Assembly (NCBI GenBank): GCA_036406615.1
Contig: DASXAQ010000037.1
Span: 1 to 23,189, forward strand
From: DASXAQ01 sp036406615
Lineage (GTDB): Bacteria; Actinomycetota; UBA4738
DNA length: 23,189 nt
Direction: 5' to 3'
Notes under the pieces: model-generated
What the model saw: the letters and a program-made list of their open reading frames with translations, nothing else
Told to the model about the DNA's origin: nothing
Database searches by the model: none
Shown here: positions 14,851 to 21,361 of the stretch, piece after piece
Layout of the letters: the number at the start of each line of letters is the position of its first letter
Numbering within the stretch: position 1 is the first letter of the stretch
Made by a program: the position numbers and the translations under genes

Positions 14851-15621
14851 TCATCCCCCAGCCGCCCCTCCCACGCAGAACGGGCCCTCCGGACCCTGGT
14901 TGGTGGTGTTCGTTCCGCGAGGAGGACCCATGACGATGGTCGACGTGTCCACGCTGACCTGGCCGCCCGGGCCGATGGCCAATTTGAAGCGATCGAGGCC
15001 CCGCGGGGCGGGGCCGAGCTGATACTCGCCTGCCTCGTTGTACTTGGAACCATGACAGGGGCATTCGAACCACTGGCTTGCCTGGCAAAACGGGACGCGG
15101 CAGCCCAGGTGCACGCACCGCTGGTAGAGGGCCATGAGTCCCTGTTGGACGAGGCCCTCGTAGACGGTGTGGGCTCCCGAGCCCGAGTACGGCACGATGT
15201 AGAAGCGACCCGCGCCGTTGTAGAAAGGCTGCTTTTGCGAGGTGACGAAGCTGTTGATGTCGCTGAGCGTCCCCGCGGCCACGACCGATCCGAATTGGCC
15301 CTTCAGATTCGGCCAGAGAAAGGCGATGCTCGCGCCGCCGAACTGGGCGGCGAACAGCAGCAGCGAACCCATGAGTCCGCCGCGGAAGAGGTCCCGCCGC
15401 GAGACGGGGTGACCGGGGGCCGTTGCCCCTGAGGCATCCGCCATTCGGGCGTGAGCGGCCGGCCGCGCCGGGGAGCCCCGGCGGGTCTGGACGAGCGACA
15501 GCAGCAAGATGAACAGGAACAGCGCGGTCAGCGCACCGACGATCAGGATCGCCGCGGACTTCGGAGACGACGCGACTGCGATGGAGAGGCGCTCCACCGA
15601 AGCCAACGCGGAGTCACCCAT
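14851..15621 (-). CDS. Rieske 2Fe-2S protein (QcrA-like)
   Basis: A 256-residue protein. There are two hydrophobic segments (22-44 and 82-103), with a twin-arginine-like SRRDLF at 74-79 before the second, as expected for Tat-dependent insertion of a Rieske subunit. The cluster ligands are Cys169/His171 in CVHLGC and Cys187/His190 in CPCHGS; Cys174 and Cys189 would form the usual disulfide. Cys179 is an additional cysteine nearby. The C-terminus is glycine-rich. Rieske subunits pass electrons from quinol to cytochrome c in bc complexes, but no cytochrome b or c gene is present here. It follows tetR by 15 bases, so the two are probably co-transcribed. Confidence 0.88.
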   Translation of the reverse strand: MGDSALASVERLSIAVASSPKSAAILIVGALTALFLFILLLSLVQTRRGSPARPAAHARMADASGATAPGHPVSRRDLFRGGLMGSLLLFAAQFGGASIAFLWPNLKGQFGSVVAAGTLSDINSFVTSQKQPFYNGAGRFYIVPYSGSGAHTVYEGLVQQGLMALYQRCVHLGCRVPFCQASQWFECPCHGSKYNEAGEYQLGPAPRGLDRFKLAIGPGGQVSVDTSTIVMGPPRGTNTTNQGPEGPFCVGGAAGG

Positions 15622-15636
15622 CAGGTGGGAAGGACC

Positions 15637-16239
15637 TCATTCATCGCGCTCCGCCAGATCGCCCAGGATCGCGTCGATGGCCAATCGCACGTTCGCCCAC
15701 TTGAAGCCGTCCGGATTCAGCGCCGCGTGGAGCATGAGCCCGTCGCTCAGCGAGAGAAGGATCGCGGCAAGCGCGTTCGCCGGGATCTGCTTCAGCTCGC
15801 CGTCGGCGATGGCCTCGTCGATCCAGCTGCGCAGCAAGGCGCGCCGTCCGCTCATCGTGTCGGCGAATCGCTCTCTGACTCCCGGCTCGTGCAGCATGTC
15901 CGCCCACAGGTCGGCTCGGACCTGGACCCGACCGGGATCCGCGCTCTGCTCGAGGGCGGCTCGGGCGAATCGGCGGATTCGTTCCACGGCCCCGTGGCGC
16001 GAGCCGGCCAGCCGGACCATGAGCTCGTCCAGAGACCTGGCATCGGCTTCGAGCAGCGCGAACTGCATGTCCTGCTTGCTCGGGAAGTAGCCGTAGAACG
16101 CACCCTTGCTTGCTCCGGCTTCGCTGCAAATCTCGTCGACGGTGAGCTCGCGAAAGCCTCGGCGCCGCGCGCACCGCCAGGCCGCGTCGATCAGGTTCTG
16201 CCTGCGCTCGGCCTGGACGGTTGCTCCGATCTTCGGCAT
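15637..16239 (-). CDS. TetR-family transcriptional regulator
   Basis: A 200-residue repressor. The HTH domain is in the first 55 residues: LIDAAWRCARRRGFRELTV, then DEICSEAGASKGAFYGYFPSK, the classic TetR recognition helix and YFxSK end. The C-terminal ligand domain contains RADLWADML and a helical dimer region. AAAGG seven bases before ATG 16239 is a suitable ribosome site. The gene diverges from an ABC exporter, with a perfect palindrome between them, so it probably represses both directions until a ligand (often the exported compound) binds. The Rieske gene follows directly. Confidence 0.9.
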   Translation of the reverse strand: MPKIGATVQAERRQNLIDAAWRCARRRGFRELTVDEICSEAGASKGAFYGYFPSKQDMQFALLEADARSLDELMVRLAGSRHGAVERIRRFARAALEQSADPGRVQVRADLWADMLHEPGVRERFADTMSGRRALLRSWIDEAIADGELKQIPANALAAILLSLSDGLMLHAALNPDGFKWANVRLAIDAILGDLAERDE

Positions 16240-16278
16240 CTGGACGCCTTTCGCTCGAAGGGGTACAGTGTATCAAAT

Positions 16279-16296
16279 AAACCGACGAGTCGGTTT
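16279..16296. promoter_or_regulatory. Palindromic operator, probable TetR-family binding site
   Basis: AAACCGAC and GTCGGTTT are perfect inverted 8-base arms around a two-base centre. The site lies in the 85 bases between tetR and the divergent ABC exporter genes. Size and symmetry fit TetR-family operators. Confidence 0.7.
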
Positions 16297-16324
16297 TCTA
16301 ACTGAGGGGGTGCGGGAGCAGATC

Positions 16325-16999
16325 GTGGGGGATGCTCGGAGCCGATCAAGCGTGAGTTCGCGCGAAGGGTCAGAAGGCTGGGCCGTCTCGGCCACCGGCC
16401 TCGAGAAGTCGTATGGGCGCCGGCGCGTCTTGCGGGGGGTCGACCTTCGCGTGCCCCCGAGTTCGATGGTCGCCGTTGTCGGAGAAAACGGCGCTGGAAA
16501 GTCCACCCTCCTGCGCATTCTCGCGGGGACGCTCGGAGCGGATGCGGGCGTCGTTCGAGTGGCGGGCAGCATCGGCTACTGCCCACAGGTCCCGGTGCTG
16601 AACGACAACCTGACGGTCGATCAACACCTCGCGTACTTCGCCGCCGCGTACCGGCTTCGATCGTCGGATCGCGCGCGCCAGCTGGTCGCCGATCTGGCCT
16701 TCGGCACCTATCGCGGTCGCGTAGCCGGCGACCTTTCCGGGGGGACACGCCAGAAGCTGAATCTCACGCTCGCGCTGATGCACGATCCGAGCGTCCTGTT
16801 GCTCGACGAGCCGTACCAGGGATTCGACTGGGAGACGTACCTCAGATTCTGGGATCTCGTCGACGATCTTCGAAACCGCGGGACGGCCATCGTCGTCATC
16901 AGCCATCTCGTCTTCGAGGAGAGCCGGTTCGACGCCCTCTACGACCTGGTCGACGGGAGCGCTTCCCGCAGGATGCCGGCGAAGGTGACGAGCTCGTGA
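16325..16999 (+). CDS. ABC transporter ATP-binding protein (ABC-2 exporter)
   Basis: A 224-residue ATPase: Walker A GENGAGKST (53-61), Q-loop IGYCPQVPVL, signature LSGGTRQKLN, Walker B VLLLDEPYQGFD and switch His in ISHLVF. The style (CCM/DrrA-like, YCPQ, GFDWETYLRFW) fits exporters of drugs or lipids. The start is uncertain: GTG 16325 follows GGGAG by seven bases; GTG 16310 and GTG 16352 are also possible. It forms an operon with the permease, overlapping as GTGA, and lies downstream of the TetR palindrome. Confidence 0.85.
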   Translation: MGDARSRSSVSSREGSEGWAVSATGLEKSYGRRRVLRGVDLRVPPSSMVAVVGENGAGKSTLLRILAGTLGADAGVVRVAGSIGYCPQVPVLNDNLTVDQHLAYFAAAYRLRSSDRARQLVADLAFGTYRGRVAGDLSGGTRQKLNLTLALMHDPSVLLLDEPYQGFDWETYLRFWDLVDDLRNRGTAIVVISHLVFEESRFDALYDLVDGSASRRMPAKVTSS

Positions 17000-17835
17000 T
17001 ACGGGACGCGGGAACCCCCCGCCATGGCCAGTTCCCCACGGCCCTTCGATTCTCGCTTCGAAACCAGACTCGCAACCGGATGGCTGCCATCTTGTTGGTG
17101 GCGTTCGTGCCGACCTGGTACCTGCTGATGATGGCGATGGTGCCGCACACTCCCCTATCCTTCAGGCTGTTCGCCACGGGCGCGCTGCAGCGGGTGGACG
17201 GCCGAGAGCTCACCTACATCACCGCCGGCCTGAACGCGTTGTCCCTGATCGTCGGGTTCGCGATCTTCGCGGCGGTGCGGCGCACGCTCGCGTTCGATCG
17301 CCGACTCGTCTCGGCGGGGTACCAGCAGCGAGCGCTGATCGGCGCGAAGTCCGTCGCCGCGGCCCTCGTCGCCTCCGCGGTCGCCATCTACGCGGCGCTG
17401 GTCCTGCTCGTGTTCTGGCGCCCCGAGCCGGTCGGCTGGCTGGCCATCGTGGCCGGGTTCGTGGTGGTGGCCACCACCTACGGCGCCTTCGGTCTGCTGT
17501 TGGGCGTGCTCGTCAAGGACGACCTCGAGGGGTTCTTCCTCATCATCATGGTGGGACTGTTCGACACGTTCCTGCAGAATCCCGTGGGCAACCCGCTGGC
17601 CAACAAGCCCGTCCTTCGGTACTTCCCGTCGTTCGGGCCGACCCAGTTCGCCGTTGGGGGCGCGTTCGGCCACCAGGGCCTGTGGGGATACCTCCTGTTT
17701 GGCCTCGCATGGGCGGCGGGGTTCGCGGCTGCGGGACTGATCATCTTTCGAGCGCGGACGCGAGTCTCCACAGTACGTGGGGAGGGCGAGGCGTCAATCG
17801 CGCGGGAACCCCGGGACCGAACCAGATCCGCTTGA
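16996..17835 (+). CDS. ABC-2-type transporter permease
   Basis: A 279-residue membrane protein with about six hydrophobic segments (near 29-48, 73-93, 114-134, 143-168, 176-190, 227-250). The cytoplasmic N-terminus FSLRNQTRNR precedes the first helix, as in ABC-2 permeases. It carries no substrate signature. Start GTG 16996 overlaps the ATPase stop. The last 42 bases overlap the convergent SRPBCC gene. Together with the ATPase and TetR it forms a likely self-regulated efflux system. Confidence 0.8.
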   Translation: MIRDAGTPRHGQFPTALRFSLRNQTRNRMAAILLVAFVPTWYLLMMAMVPHTPLSFRLFATGALQRVDGRELTYITAGLNALSLIVGFAIFAAVRRTLAFDRRLVSAGYQQRALIGAKSVAAALVASAVAIYAALVLLVFWRPEPVGWLAIVAGFVVVATTYGAFGLLLGVLVKDDLEGFFLIIMVGLFDTFLQNPVGNPLANKPVLRYFPSFGPTQFAVGGAFGHQGLWGYLLFGLAWAAGFAAAGLIIFRARTRVSTVRGEGEASIAREPRDRTRSA

Positions 17836-18279
17836 TCCCGAACGGTCCTCGAGGATGGCCTTGAGACGGCGCAGATCGCGTGTGGCAGGCCGGCGCACCG
17901 CAACCGACATCAGCGGGTCGGCCAGCCGAAGGATCCCCGAAGGCCCGCCCCGGTTGCGAAGCGCCATCCTGGTACCGCCGCCGGGAGCATCCGAGAAGGT
18001 ATAGGTGGTCTGCATCGGAAAGGGACCCTCGGCCGTGCTCATCACAAGCCGCTCCCCCGGGACGATCTCCACGACCTCGTAGGTGTACGCCATCCGCCGA
18101 CCGAGAAACCGCGCCTCGAACGCGATGCGCGAACCGACCTCGAGCGGGCCGGACGTCTCGGGGCGTGCCGAGACGATGTTGCGGTACCAGCGCGTCGCGT
18201 TGTTCGGGTCCGACGCGAACGCCGCGACCTCCGCGCGCGGGCGGCGGATCTCGACCTTGGTAAGGACATCGATCGTCAT
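17794..18279 (-). CDS. SRPBCC-family protein (polyketide cyclase/dehydrase-like)
   Basis: A 161-residue protein with the START-like fold: VLTKVEIRRPRAEVAAFASDPNNATRW at the start is the typical strand, helix and D-P-x-N-x-x-x-W phrase; GSRIAFEARFLGRRMAYTYEVVEIVPGERL and TYTFSDAPGGGTRMAL give the central strands. Members bind hydrophobic ligands in a deep pocket; the substrate is unknown. ATG 18279 overlaps the previous gene's stop (ATGA); reading further upstream gives a shadow extension. Third gene of the arsR operon. Confidence 0.8.
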   Translation of the reverse strand: MTIDVLTKVEIRRPRAEVAAFASDPNNATRWYRNIVSARPETSGPLEVGSRIAFEARFLGRRMAYTYEVVEIVPGERLVMSTAEGPFPMQTTYTFSDAPGGGTRMALRNRGGPSGILRLADPLMSVAVRRPATRDLRRLKAILEDRSGSSGSGSVPGFPRD

Positions 18280-18731
18280 GGTCCCGGTCCGTCGGAGATC
18301 GATCTCAGGACCGCCGCCAGGTTGTCCAGGATCGAACCCCATCCACCGGCGTGCGGATCGACGTGCTCCGCCGGAAGCCACTCATGGGTCAGCACCAGGC
18401 GAGTCCCGGCGCCATCGGGCATGAGCTCCACCGTGACCACGCTCGGGCCTGCGCCCGTGTACGGCGAGATCCACGTGAACGAGAGCACCCTCGATGGTTC
18501 GATCCGGAGGTATTCGCCCCGATGCTCCAGGCGCATCCCATCGCCGATCATCGTCACGCTGAACCTGCCGCCCACGCGCACGTCGGCGACGACCTCGGCG
18601 ACGCCCGTCGGCGAAAGCCACTTGGCCATCGACGGCGGATCGGTCCACTGCTCGAAGACCTCGTCGGGCGAGGCCTCGAACCTGCGCTCGATCCGCAACT
18701 CCGTCGGCTCGGCGGGCGCCCGGCCGGTCAC
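18276..18731 (-). CDS. SRPBCC/AHSA1-domain protein
   Basis: A 151-residue AHSA1-like protein: LRIERRFEASPDEVFEQWTDPPSMAKWLSP is the family's N-terminal signature, followed by VADVRVGGRFSVTM, HRGEYLRIEPSRVLSFTW and TRLVLTHEWLP, ending in a C-terminal helix GWGSILDNLAAVL. ArsR-AHSA1 gene pairs are very common in actinobacteria; the AHSA1 protein may bind the small molecule that the regulator responds to. GTG 18731 overlaps the arsR stop as GTGA. Confidence 0.85.
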   Translation of the reverse strand: MTGRAPAEPTELRIERRFEASPDEVFEQWTDPPSMAKWLSPTGVAEVVADVRVGGRFSVTMIGDGMRLEHRGEYLRIEPSRVLSFTWISPYTGAGPSVVTVELMPDGAGTRLVLTHEWLPAEHVDPHAGGWGSILDNLAAVLRSISDGPGP

Positions 18732-19063
18732 CGCCGGCGACCCTCGCGCAGGTGCGCGTCGAGCGCGTCGAGGCGCGCGTCCCAGAAGGATCGGGTGGTG
18801 TCGATCCATTCGCTCGCTTCGACCAGTGGCATCGGGCGGAAGGACAGGAGGTGGTCTCGTCCAGCGACCCGTCTGGCGATGAGACCGGCAGTCTCGAGCG
18901 TGCGGATGTGCTTCGACGCCGCTGCCAGCGAGACGCGGAACGGCTCGGCCACGTCGGTGACCCGCAGGGGCCCGTCCTCCAGGAATTGGATCATCTCCCG
19001 GCGGATCGGATGGGCCAAGGCCGAATACGTGAGGTCCAGCGCCGTCGGGGAACGTTCAACCAT
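18728..19063 (-). CDS. ArsR-family HTH transcriptional regulator
   Basis: A 111-residue winged-helix protein: YSALAHPIRREMIQFLEDGPLRVTDVAEPF, then the recognition helix SLAAASKHIRTLETAGLI and the wing RRVAGRDHLLSF. The metal-binding Cys motif (ELCVCDL) of true arsenic sensors is absent, so it is of the AHSA1-linked, non-metal subgroup. Its start codon sits in the spacer of an inverted repeat, indicating autorepression. It is first in the operon with the two SRPBCC genes and diverges from the lipoprotein gene 87 bases away. Confidence 0.88.
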   Translation of the reverse strand: MVERSPTALDLTYSALAHPIRREMIQFLEDGPLRVTDVAEPFRVSLAAASKHIRTLETAGLIARRVAGRDHLLSFRPMPLVEASEWIDTTRSFWDARLDALDAHLREGRRR

Positions 19064-19074
19064 GAAGTTGAACG
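19053..19074. promoter_or_regulatory. Inverted-repeat operator overlapping the arsR start codon
   Basis: CGTTCAAC (19053-19060) and GTTGAACG (19067-19074) are perfect 8-base arms with a 6-base spacer that contains the arsR start codon (19061-19063). A TATCGT hexamer (minus, 19072-19077), eight bases before the ATG, overlaps one arm and may be the -10 box. A bound dimer would block both polymerase and ribosome. Confidence 0.7.
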
Positions 19075-19138
19075 ATACACCTCCATCAGCCGCGAGCGGG
19101 ACGTGTTCGATGAGCTGGACTGGATATCTCTCGGTGCG

Positions 19139-19144
19139 TAGCCT
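19139..19144 (+). promoter_or_regulatory. -10 box of the lipoprotein gene, leaderless type
   Basis: TAGCCT, six bases, then GTG 19151. TGGACT 17 bases upstream is a partial -35 match. Confidence 0.5.
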
Positions 19145-19150
19145 GCGCGT

Positions 19151-19672
19151 GTGGCCGGGGGGATGCGGGCCCGAATCGGGTTGGTCGTCACGCTCACGGC
19201 GATCGCCGCCGCGGGCTGCGGATCCGGTACAGGCGCGACCTCGTCACCAAGCCCGACGGTCACTCGAGCCAGCCCCTCGGTGACAGCCGACCCTCAGTGC
19301 CTCACCACCGCCGAGTCGATCGGCCAGATCAACCAGTCGCTCACCACGATCATGAACTCCTCCGCCCGCCGATCCCGCACGATGAAGAACAACCCGACGG
19401 GCATCGAGGCCCTGAACGTCAGCACGGCATCCAAGATCGCTGCGTTGCAGACCAAGCTCACGTCCCTGCCCCAGCTCGAGTCCCTGGCCGCGATCCAGCC
19501 GGCCATCGCCTCGGCCGCATCCAAGCTCGAGACGGCCGCGAAGGACTATTCGAAGGCCTACGTTCCCGCCAACCCTGCCCTGTACAACAAGGCCAACGCC
19601 TTGGTCACGGCCGCTCGGCAGCAACAGATCTCGGTGGCAGACGAGCTCGCGGCGAACCCCTGCGCAAGCTGA
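19151..19672 (+). CDS. Putative lipoprotein of unknown function
   Basis: A 173-residue exported protein. A signal peptide (ARIGLVVTLTAIAA) ends in AAGC with Cys23 as the likely lipidation site, followed by a Ser/Thr/Pro-rich linker (24-47) that would span the wall. The rest is alanine-rich and helical (SIGQINQSLTTIM, KIAALQTKLTSL, SAASKLETAAKDYSKAY), with two cysteines (in DPQCLT and near the end in NPCAS) that could form a disulfide. I do not recognise a family. GTG 19151 is chosen from the promoter spacing; ATG 19163 would also leave a working signal peptide. It overlaps the propeller gene if that gene starts at CTG 19669. Confidence 0.65.
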   Translation: MAGGMRARIGLVVTLTAIAAAGCGSGTGATSSPSPTVTRASPSVTADPQCLTTAESIGQINQSLTTIMNSSARRSRTMKNNPTGIEALNVSTASKIAALQTKLTSLPQLESLAAIQPAIASAASKLETAAKDYSKAYVPANPALYNKANALVTAARQQQISVADELAANPCAS

Positions 19673-20790
19673 CGGCGGTCGCTCGATCGCTTCTCGCAGC
19701 CCTGTTCGCCGGTCCGGCCTCCGGCGCGGCCCCGGCGCCCTCGCGCGTCTGGGCCGTTGGGAGCTTCGTCCCCCCGCAGGACCCGGATGAGGGGTCGCAT
19801 GTCCTCGCAGAGGCCTTCAATGGGGTGGCGTGGCGAACAGTGCCGCCGGAGCAACCCCCCAACACACAGAGTGCCCTCGACGGTGTGGCCGTGGTCTCGG
19901 CCCGGGATGCGTGGGCCGTGGGCAACGTCAACATCGGTGGCGGGACGCTGATCGAACACTGGGACGGCACGGGCTGGACCATCGCTCCGTCTCCGCTCGT
20001 CTCGGGATCCATCAACTCGACGGACCTCGGCGATGTCGCCGCCGTCTCGGGAGACGACGTATGGGCGGTCGGCAGCAACCACGGTGGTCAGGGGACGTTG
20101 GTGGAGCACTGGAACGGATCGTCCTGGTCGCTGGTGGCGGCGCCGGATCCGACACAGATCCAACCGAGCCTGGCCGCGGTCGCCGCGGTGGGACGCAATG
20201 ACGTGTGGGCGGTCGGGTCGTTCGGCAACCCGGGCGGGATCATCCCCTACTCGACGCTGGCCGAGCATTGGGACGGGCAGCGGTGGAAGGTGGTGTCGAG
20301 CCCGAATCAGAACTTCAGCAGCCTGCTCACCGGCGTCGCGGCGGTCTCCGCCAACGACGTCTGGGCGGTGGGGTTCACGCAGAACATCGACACCATCGTC
20401 GTCGGCATCCTGATCGAGCATTGGGACGGCGCGCACTGCACCGTCGTGCCCGGCCCGAGCCCCCGGATTCAGCCGACGCTGGAGGCGGTCAGTGCGATCG
20501 CCACCGACGACGTCTGGGCGGTCGGCGGCCGGAGCGACGACAGCGGCGCCTGCGTCCCCCTCATCGAGCACTGGAACGGCTCGCGCTGGAGCCAGATCCC
20601 GGCACCGGACGGCGTTGGCTGTCTGTCCGACGTCCACGCGGTGTCGTCGCAGGACGTCTGGGCCGTGGGGTCCGGCCCGCTCGGGTTCCAGGGCGGCACC
20701 ATCCTTCATTGTGACGGGAGCTCCTGGAGCGTGGCGCCCGACCCGAGCGTCGGATCCCTCGCCGGGGTGGGCGCCGTTCCTGCGCACTGA
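19669..20790 (+). CDS. Secreted protein with seven WAVG repeats, predicted beta-propeller
   Basis: A 373-residue protein with seven repeats of about 45-54 residues. Each repeat begins with DVWAVG or a variant (first WAVG near residue 28) and continues with LIEHWDGTGW-like and SPxP segments. The count and length suit a seven-bladed propeller. The N-terminus TAVARSLLAALFAGPASGAAPA looks like a signal peptide. No ATG, GTG or TTG is in frame between GTG 19297, deep inside the lipoprotein gene, and GTG 19824, inside repeat 1. CTG 19669 overlaps the lipoprotein stop as CTGA, matching the ATGA/GTGA overlaps elsewhere; CTG 19660 would add RK to the signal peptide. Such repeat proteins are usually binding or surface proteins. 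The exact start is uncertain; the body of the gene is not. Confidence 0.7.
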   Translation: MTAVARSLLAALFAGPASGAAPAPSRVWAVGSFVPPQDPDEGSHVLAEAFNGVAWRTVPPEQPPNTQSALDGVAVVSARDAWAVGNVNIGGGTLIEHWDGTGWTIAPSPLVSGSINSTDLGDVAAVSGDDVWAVGSNHGGQGTLVEHWNGSSWSLVAAPDPTQIQPSLAAVAAVGRNDVWAVGSFGNPGGIIPYSTLAEHWDGQRWKVVSSPNQNFSSLLTGVAAVSANDVWAVGFTQNIDTIVVGILIEHWDGAHCTVVPGPSPRIQPTLEAVSAIATDDVWAVGGRSDDSGACVPLIEHWNGSRWSQIPAPDGVGCLSDVHAVSSQDVWAVGSGPLGFQGGTILHCDGSSWSVAPDPSVGSLAGVGAVPAH

Positions 20791-20811
20791 CGCGATCTGA
20801 GCGCCTCCGCC

Positions 20812-20827
20812 TCCACTGATCAGTGGA
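20812..20827. promoter_or_regulatory. Perfect 16-base palindrome upstream of the SnoaL-like gene
   Basis: TCCACTGATCAGTGGA has no central loop and lies about 80 bases before the ATG at 20891 and just upstream of where the -35 of the TAGCCT promoter would be. It may be a regulator site; no regulator can be named. Confidence 0.4.
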
Positions 20828-20850
20828 TGGGCAGCGGGCGTCGTGACACC

Positions 20851-20856
20851 TAGCCT
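20851..20856 (+). promoter_or_regulatory. Probable -10 box of the SnoaL-like gene
   Basis: TAGCCT, the same hexamer as at 19139-19144, but here 34 bases before the start, leaving a short leader with a ribosome site (AAAGGAG, 20878-20884). It shows that the leaderless genes are a distinct class in this genome. Confidence 0.4.
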
Positions 20857-20890
20857 CGAACCGAACCCGGATCGGGGAAAGGAGACAGGC

Positions 20891-21298
20891 ATGGCGGAGA
20901 CAACGATCACGGATCGGGCAACGAGGAACGTCGAGCTCTTCACCAAGGGCTACGCCGCGTTCGGGGCGGGAGACCTGCAGACGGTGGAGGCCATGTTCGA
21001 GCCCGACGCGGTCTGGCACGCGCAGCGCCTTGGCACGCTCAGCGGGGACCACGCCGGTTGGCCAGCCGTCCTTGGGTTCTTCGGCCGGACCATGGAGCTC
21101 TCCGGAGGCACCTTCCGGGTGGCCGTCCAGGAGATCATGGCCAACGACGACGGCGCGGCCGTCGTGGTTCGTTCGACTGCCGAGCGGAACGGGAAGCAGC
21201 TCGACAGCCGGCAGGTCCACCTGTACCGCGTCCGCGGCGACCGGGTGGTCGAGGCCTGGCAGTTCGCCGGACCGGAGGCCGACGACTTCTGGTCGTAG
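20891..21298 (+). CDS. SnoaL/NTF2-like family protein (nuclear transport factor 2 fold)
   Basis: A 135-residue protein: NVELFTKGYAAFGAGDLQTVEAMFEPDAVWHAQ is the typical first helix pair with FxxGD and the D-A-V-W-H turn; later strands are TFRVAVQEIMANDDGAAVVVRSTAERNGK and DSRQVHLYRVRGDRVVEAWQF. The fold is a cone-shaped barrel used for small-molecule isomerases, cyclases or ligand binding; no specific activity can be read. ATG 20891 is preceded by AAAGGAG with six bases spacing. It appears to be a single-gene unit ending at a strong hairpin. Confidence 0.85.
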   Translation: MAETTITDRATRNVELFTKGYAAFGAGDLQTVEAMFEPDAVWHAQRLGTLSGDHAGWPAVLGFFGRTMELSGGTFRVAVQEIMANDDGAAVVVRSTAERNGKQLDSRQVHLYRVRGDRVVEAWQFAGPEADDFWS

Positions 21299-21307
21299 GC
21301 ATCCAAT

Positions 21308-21339
21308 GGGCCCGGCCCGTCTTGCGACGGGCTGGGCCC
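21308..21339 (+). terminator. Long GC-rich hairpin after the SnoaL-like gene
   Basis: GGGCCCGGCCCGTC and GACGGGCTGGGCCC pair over 14 positions (one G-T wobble) around a TTGC loop, starting nine bases after the SnoaL-like stop. There is no T-tract, as is common for GC-rich actinobacterial terminators. It ends ten bases before the -10 box of the next gene. Confidence 0.55.
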
Positions 21340-21349
21340 GGGCCGGCCG

Positions 21350-21355
21350 TATCCT
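21350..21355 (+). promoter_or_regulatory. -10 box of the HD-LuxR gene, leaderless type
   Basis: TATCCT, six bases, then GTG 21362. The -35 region would lie within the right arm of the hairpin at 21308-21339. Confidence 0.5.
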
Positions 21356-21361
21356 GGCGCG

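Noticed and set aside
14760..15053. Upstream extension of the CLC frame to an ATG at 15053.
   Set aside because: It would run through the Rieske gene, and the extra residues resemble nothing in CLC proteins.
19297..19668. GTG 19297 as the start of the propeller protein.
   Set aside because: It would place a His/Arg-rich shadow of the lipoprotein gene before a signal peptide.
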